Source of the DNA: an uncultured Mycoplasmatota bacterium | GTDB lineage: Bacteria; Bacillota_I; Bacilli_A; RF39; UBA660 | Length of the DNA stretch: 52,314 bases | Direction of reading: 5' to 3' | Assembly: GCA_946414095.1 (NCBI GenBank) | Contig: CAMKNB010000006.1 | Span: 1-52,314 of the forward strand | In this document: positions 51,997 to 52,314 of the stretch, one piece after another | How the letters are laid out: each line of letters starts with the position of its first letter | Numbering within the stretch: position 1 is the stretch's first letter | Made by a program: the position numbers and the translations under genes | The notes under the pieces: model-generated | The model's database searches: none | The model's input: the letters and a program-made list of their open reading frames with translations, nothing else | What the model was told of the DNA's origin: nothing

Positions 51997-52314
51997 CTAT
52001 CTTTTCATTTTAAAAAAATGTTTAATTTCATTTTTAAAATACTCATTTTCTATATCTATTTTGATATAATTAATTTTTCTATTAACATTTTTTTCTTTTT
52101 CTAAAATATAGTAAACATTATTAATTTTTACTTCTTTAATTATTTCTTCACACATACTGCAAGGCTTTAAAGTTGTAATTAAATTACATTCAGATAAATT
52201 TGTGGTTTTTAATTTTTTACATGCTCTAATTATTGCTAATATTTCCGCATGATAAATAGGATTGTTTTTTTTATATTTTTTATTATATGCTTTGGCTATT
52301 ATTTTATTATTTTT
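51997..52314 (-). CDS. tRNA adenosine deaminase TadA-like, C-terminal part (partial)
   Basis: The last 105 codons of a zinc-dependent deaminase; the start lies outside the window. Translated by eye it holds YHAEILAIIRACKKL (zinc His and catalytic Glu), LKPCSMCEEI (two zinc Cys) and a Lys/Asn-rich tail, ending in TAG. TadA converts A34 to inosine in tRNA-Arg. The HAEILAI-x-AC spacing and the position just before dnaX (yaaJ in Bacillus) favour TadA. The region after PCSMC is divergent and lacks the usual GAxDPKxG segment. Another CMP/dCMP-type deaminase cannot be excluded. Confidence 0.7.
   Translation of the reverse strand, partial: KNNKIIAKAYNKKYKKNNPIYHAEILAIIRACKKLKTTNLSECNLITTLKPCSMCEEIIKEVKINNVYYILEKEKNVNRKINYIKIDIENEYFKNEIKHFFKMKR

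Noticed and set aside
1..52314. Mycoplasma-type genetic code (TGA as Trp)
   Set aside because: The AT-richness suggested it, but TGA is a clean stop in the 3D-domain, yaaT and nucleotidyltransferase genes, and Trp codons are TGG.
1..52314. CRISPR arrays, insertion sequences, prophage or plasmid genes
   Set aside because: No spaced direct repeats, transposase or integrase motifs, or phage structural genes were seen in either strand.

Overview
The window is AT-rich, densely packed chromosomal DNA from a low-GC Gram-positive bacterium (Firmicutes, Bacilli side). TGA is a normal stop codon: the 3D-domain gene ends with TGA inside an ATGA overlap with rsmA, and Trp is TGG. That argues against a code-4 mycoplasma. 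SpoVG, SpoVT, YabG, YabP, YabQ and a BofA-like protein point to an endospore former or a recent descendant of one. I cannot assign a genus; an uncultured gut-type Bacilli or Erysipelotrichia-like lineage would fit.

Layout. (1) 1-13 kb: a small unknown gene, tRNA-Gly, a patatin/PAP2 lipid pair, a uraA-upp uracil salvage operon behind an apparent leader-peptide attenuator, an HD-domain protein, an Ogg-type glycosylase, an LtaS-like enzyme with a tiny membrane partner, a divergent CDF metal exporter, queH, a lipoprotein, a DUF2779-type nuclease with a pyrimidine 5'-nucleotidase, and tRNA-Cys. (2) 13-20 kb: an envelope cluster of mostly unrecognised genes, including a Cys-rich prepilin-like protein next to a membrane thioredoxin. 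(3) 20-30 kb: a divergent RNB-domain protein, a Ca2+-type P-ATPase, a plus-strand operon (dCMP deaminase, GT2, LRV-repeat protein), then tsaB-rimI-tsaD and a nucleotidyltransferase. (4) 30-52 kb: an all-minus run matching the B. subtilis origin-proximal order (tadA, dnaX, yaaK, recR, bofA, holB, yaaT, yabB, rsmI, tatD, yabE-like, ksgA, yabG, veg, spoVG, yabP, yabQ, divIC, tilS, ftsH). In it pth-mfd-spoVT has moved to between rsmI and tatD, and a two-gene histidine-kinase cassette sits between ksgA and yabG.

The most striking item is that kinase cassette (35.8-39.6 kb). Two adjacent paralogous hybrid sensor kinases have lost complementary parts. The upstream one keeps the phospho-accepting His but has a degraded ATP-binding domain. 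The downstream one keeps an intact ATP-binding domain but has Tyr in place of the His. This predicts an obligate heterodimer that phosphorylates in trans. The second is the 27-codon leader ORF ahead of uraA-upp, whose stop codon abuts an intrinsic terminator, as in pyrBI-type transcription-translation attenuation.

Genes are tightly coupled (ATGA and TAATG overlaps, 1-nt gaps), and intrinsic terminators often overlap coding 3' ends. Convergent pairs share bidirectional terminators. Good sigma-A-type promoters (TTGNNN, 16-17 bp, TATAAT-like) are visible ahead of many operons. No stretch longer than about 210 bases lacks an annotated gene. I saw no insertion sequences, CRISPR arrays, prophage genes or rRNA.
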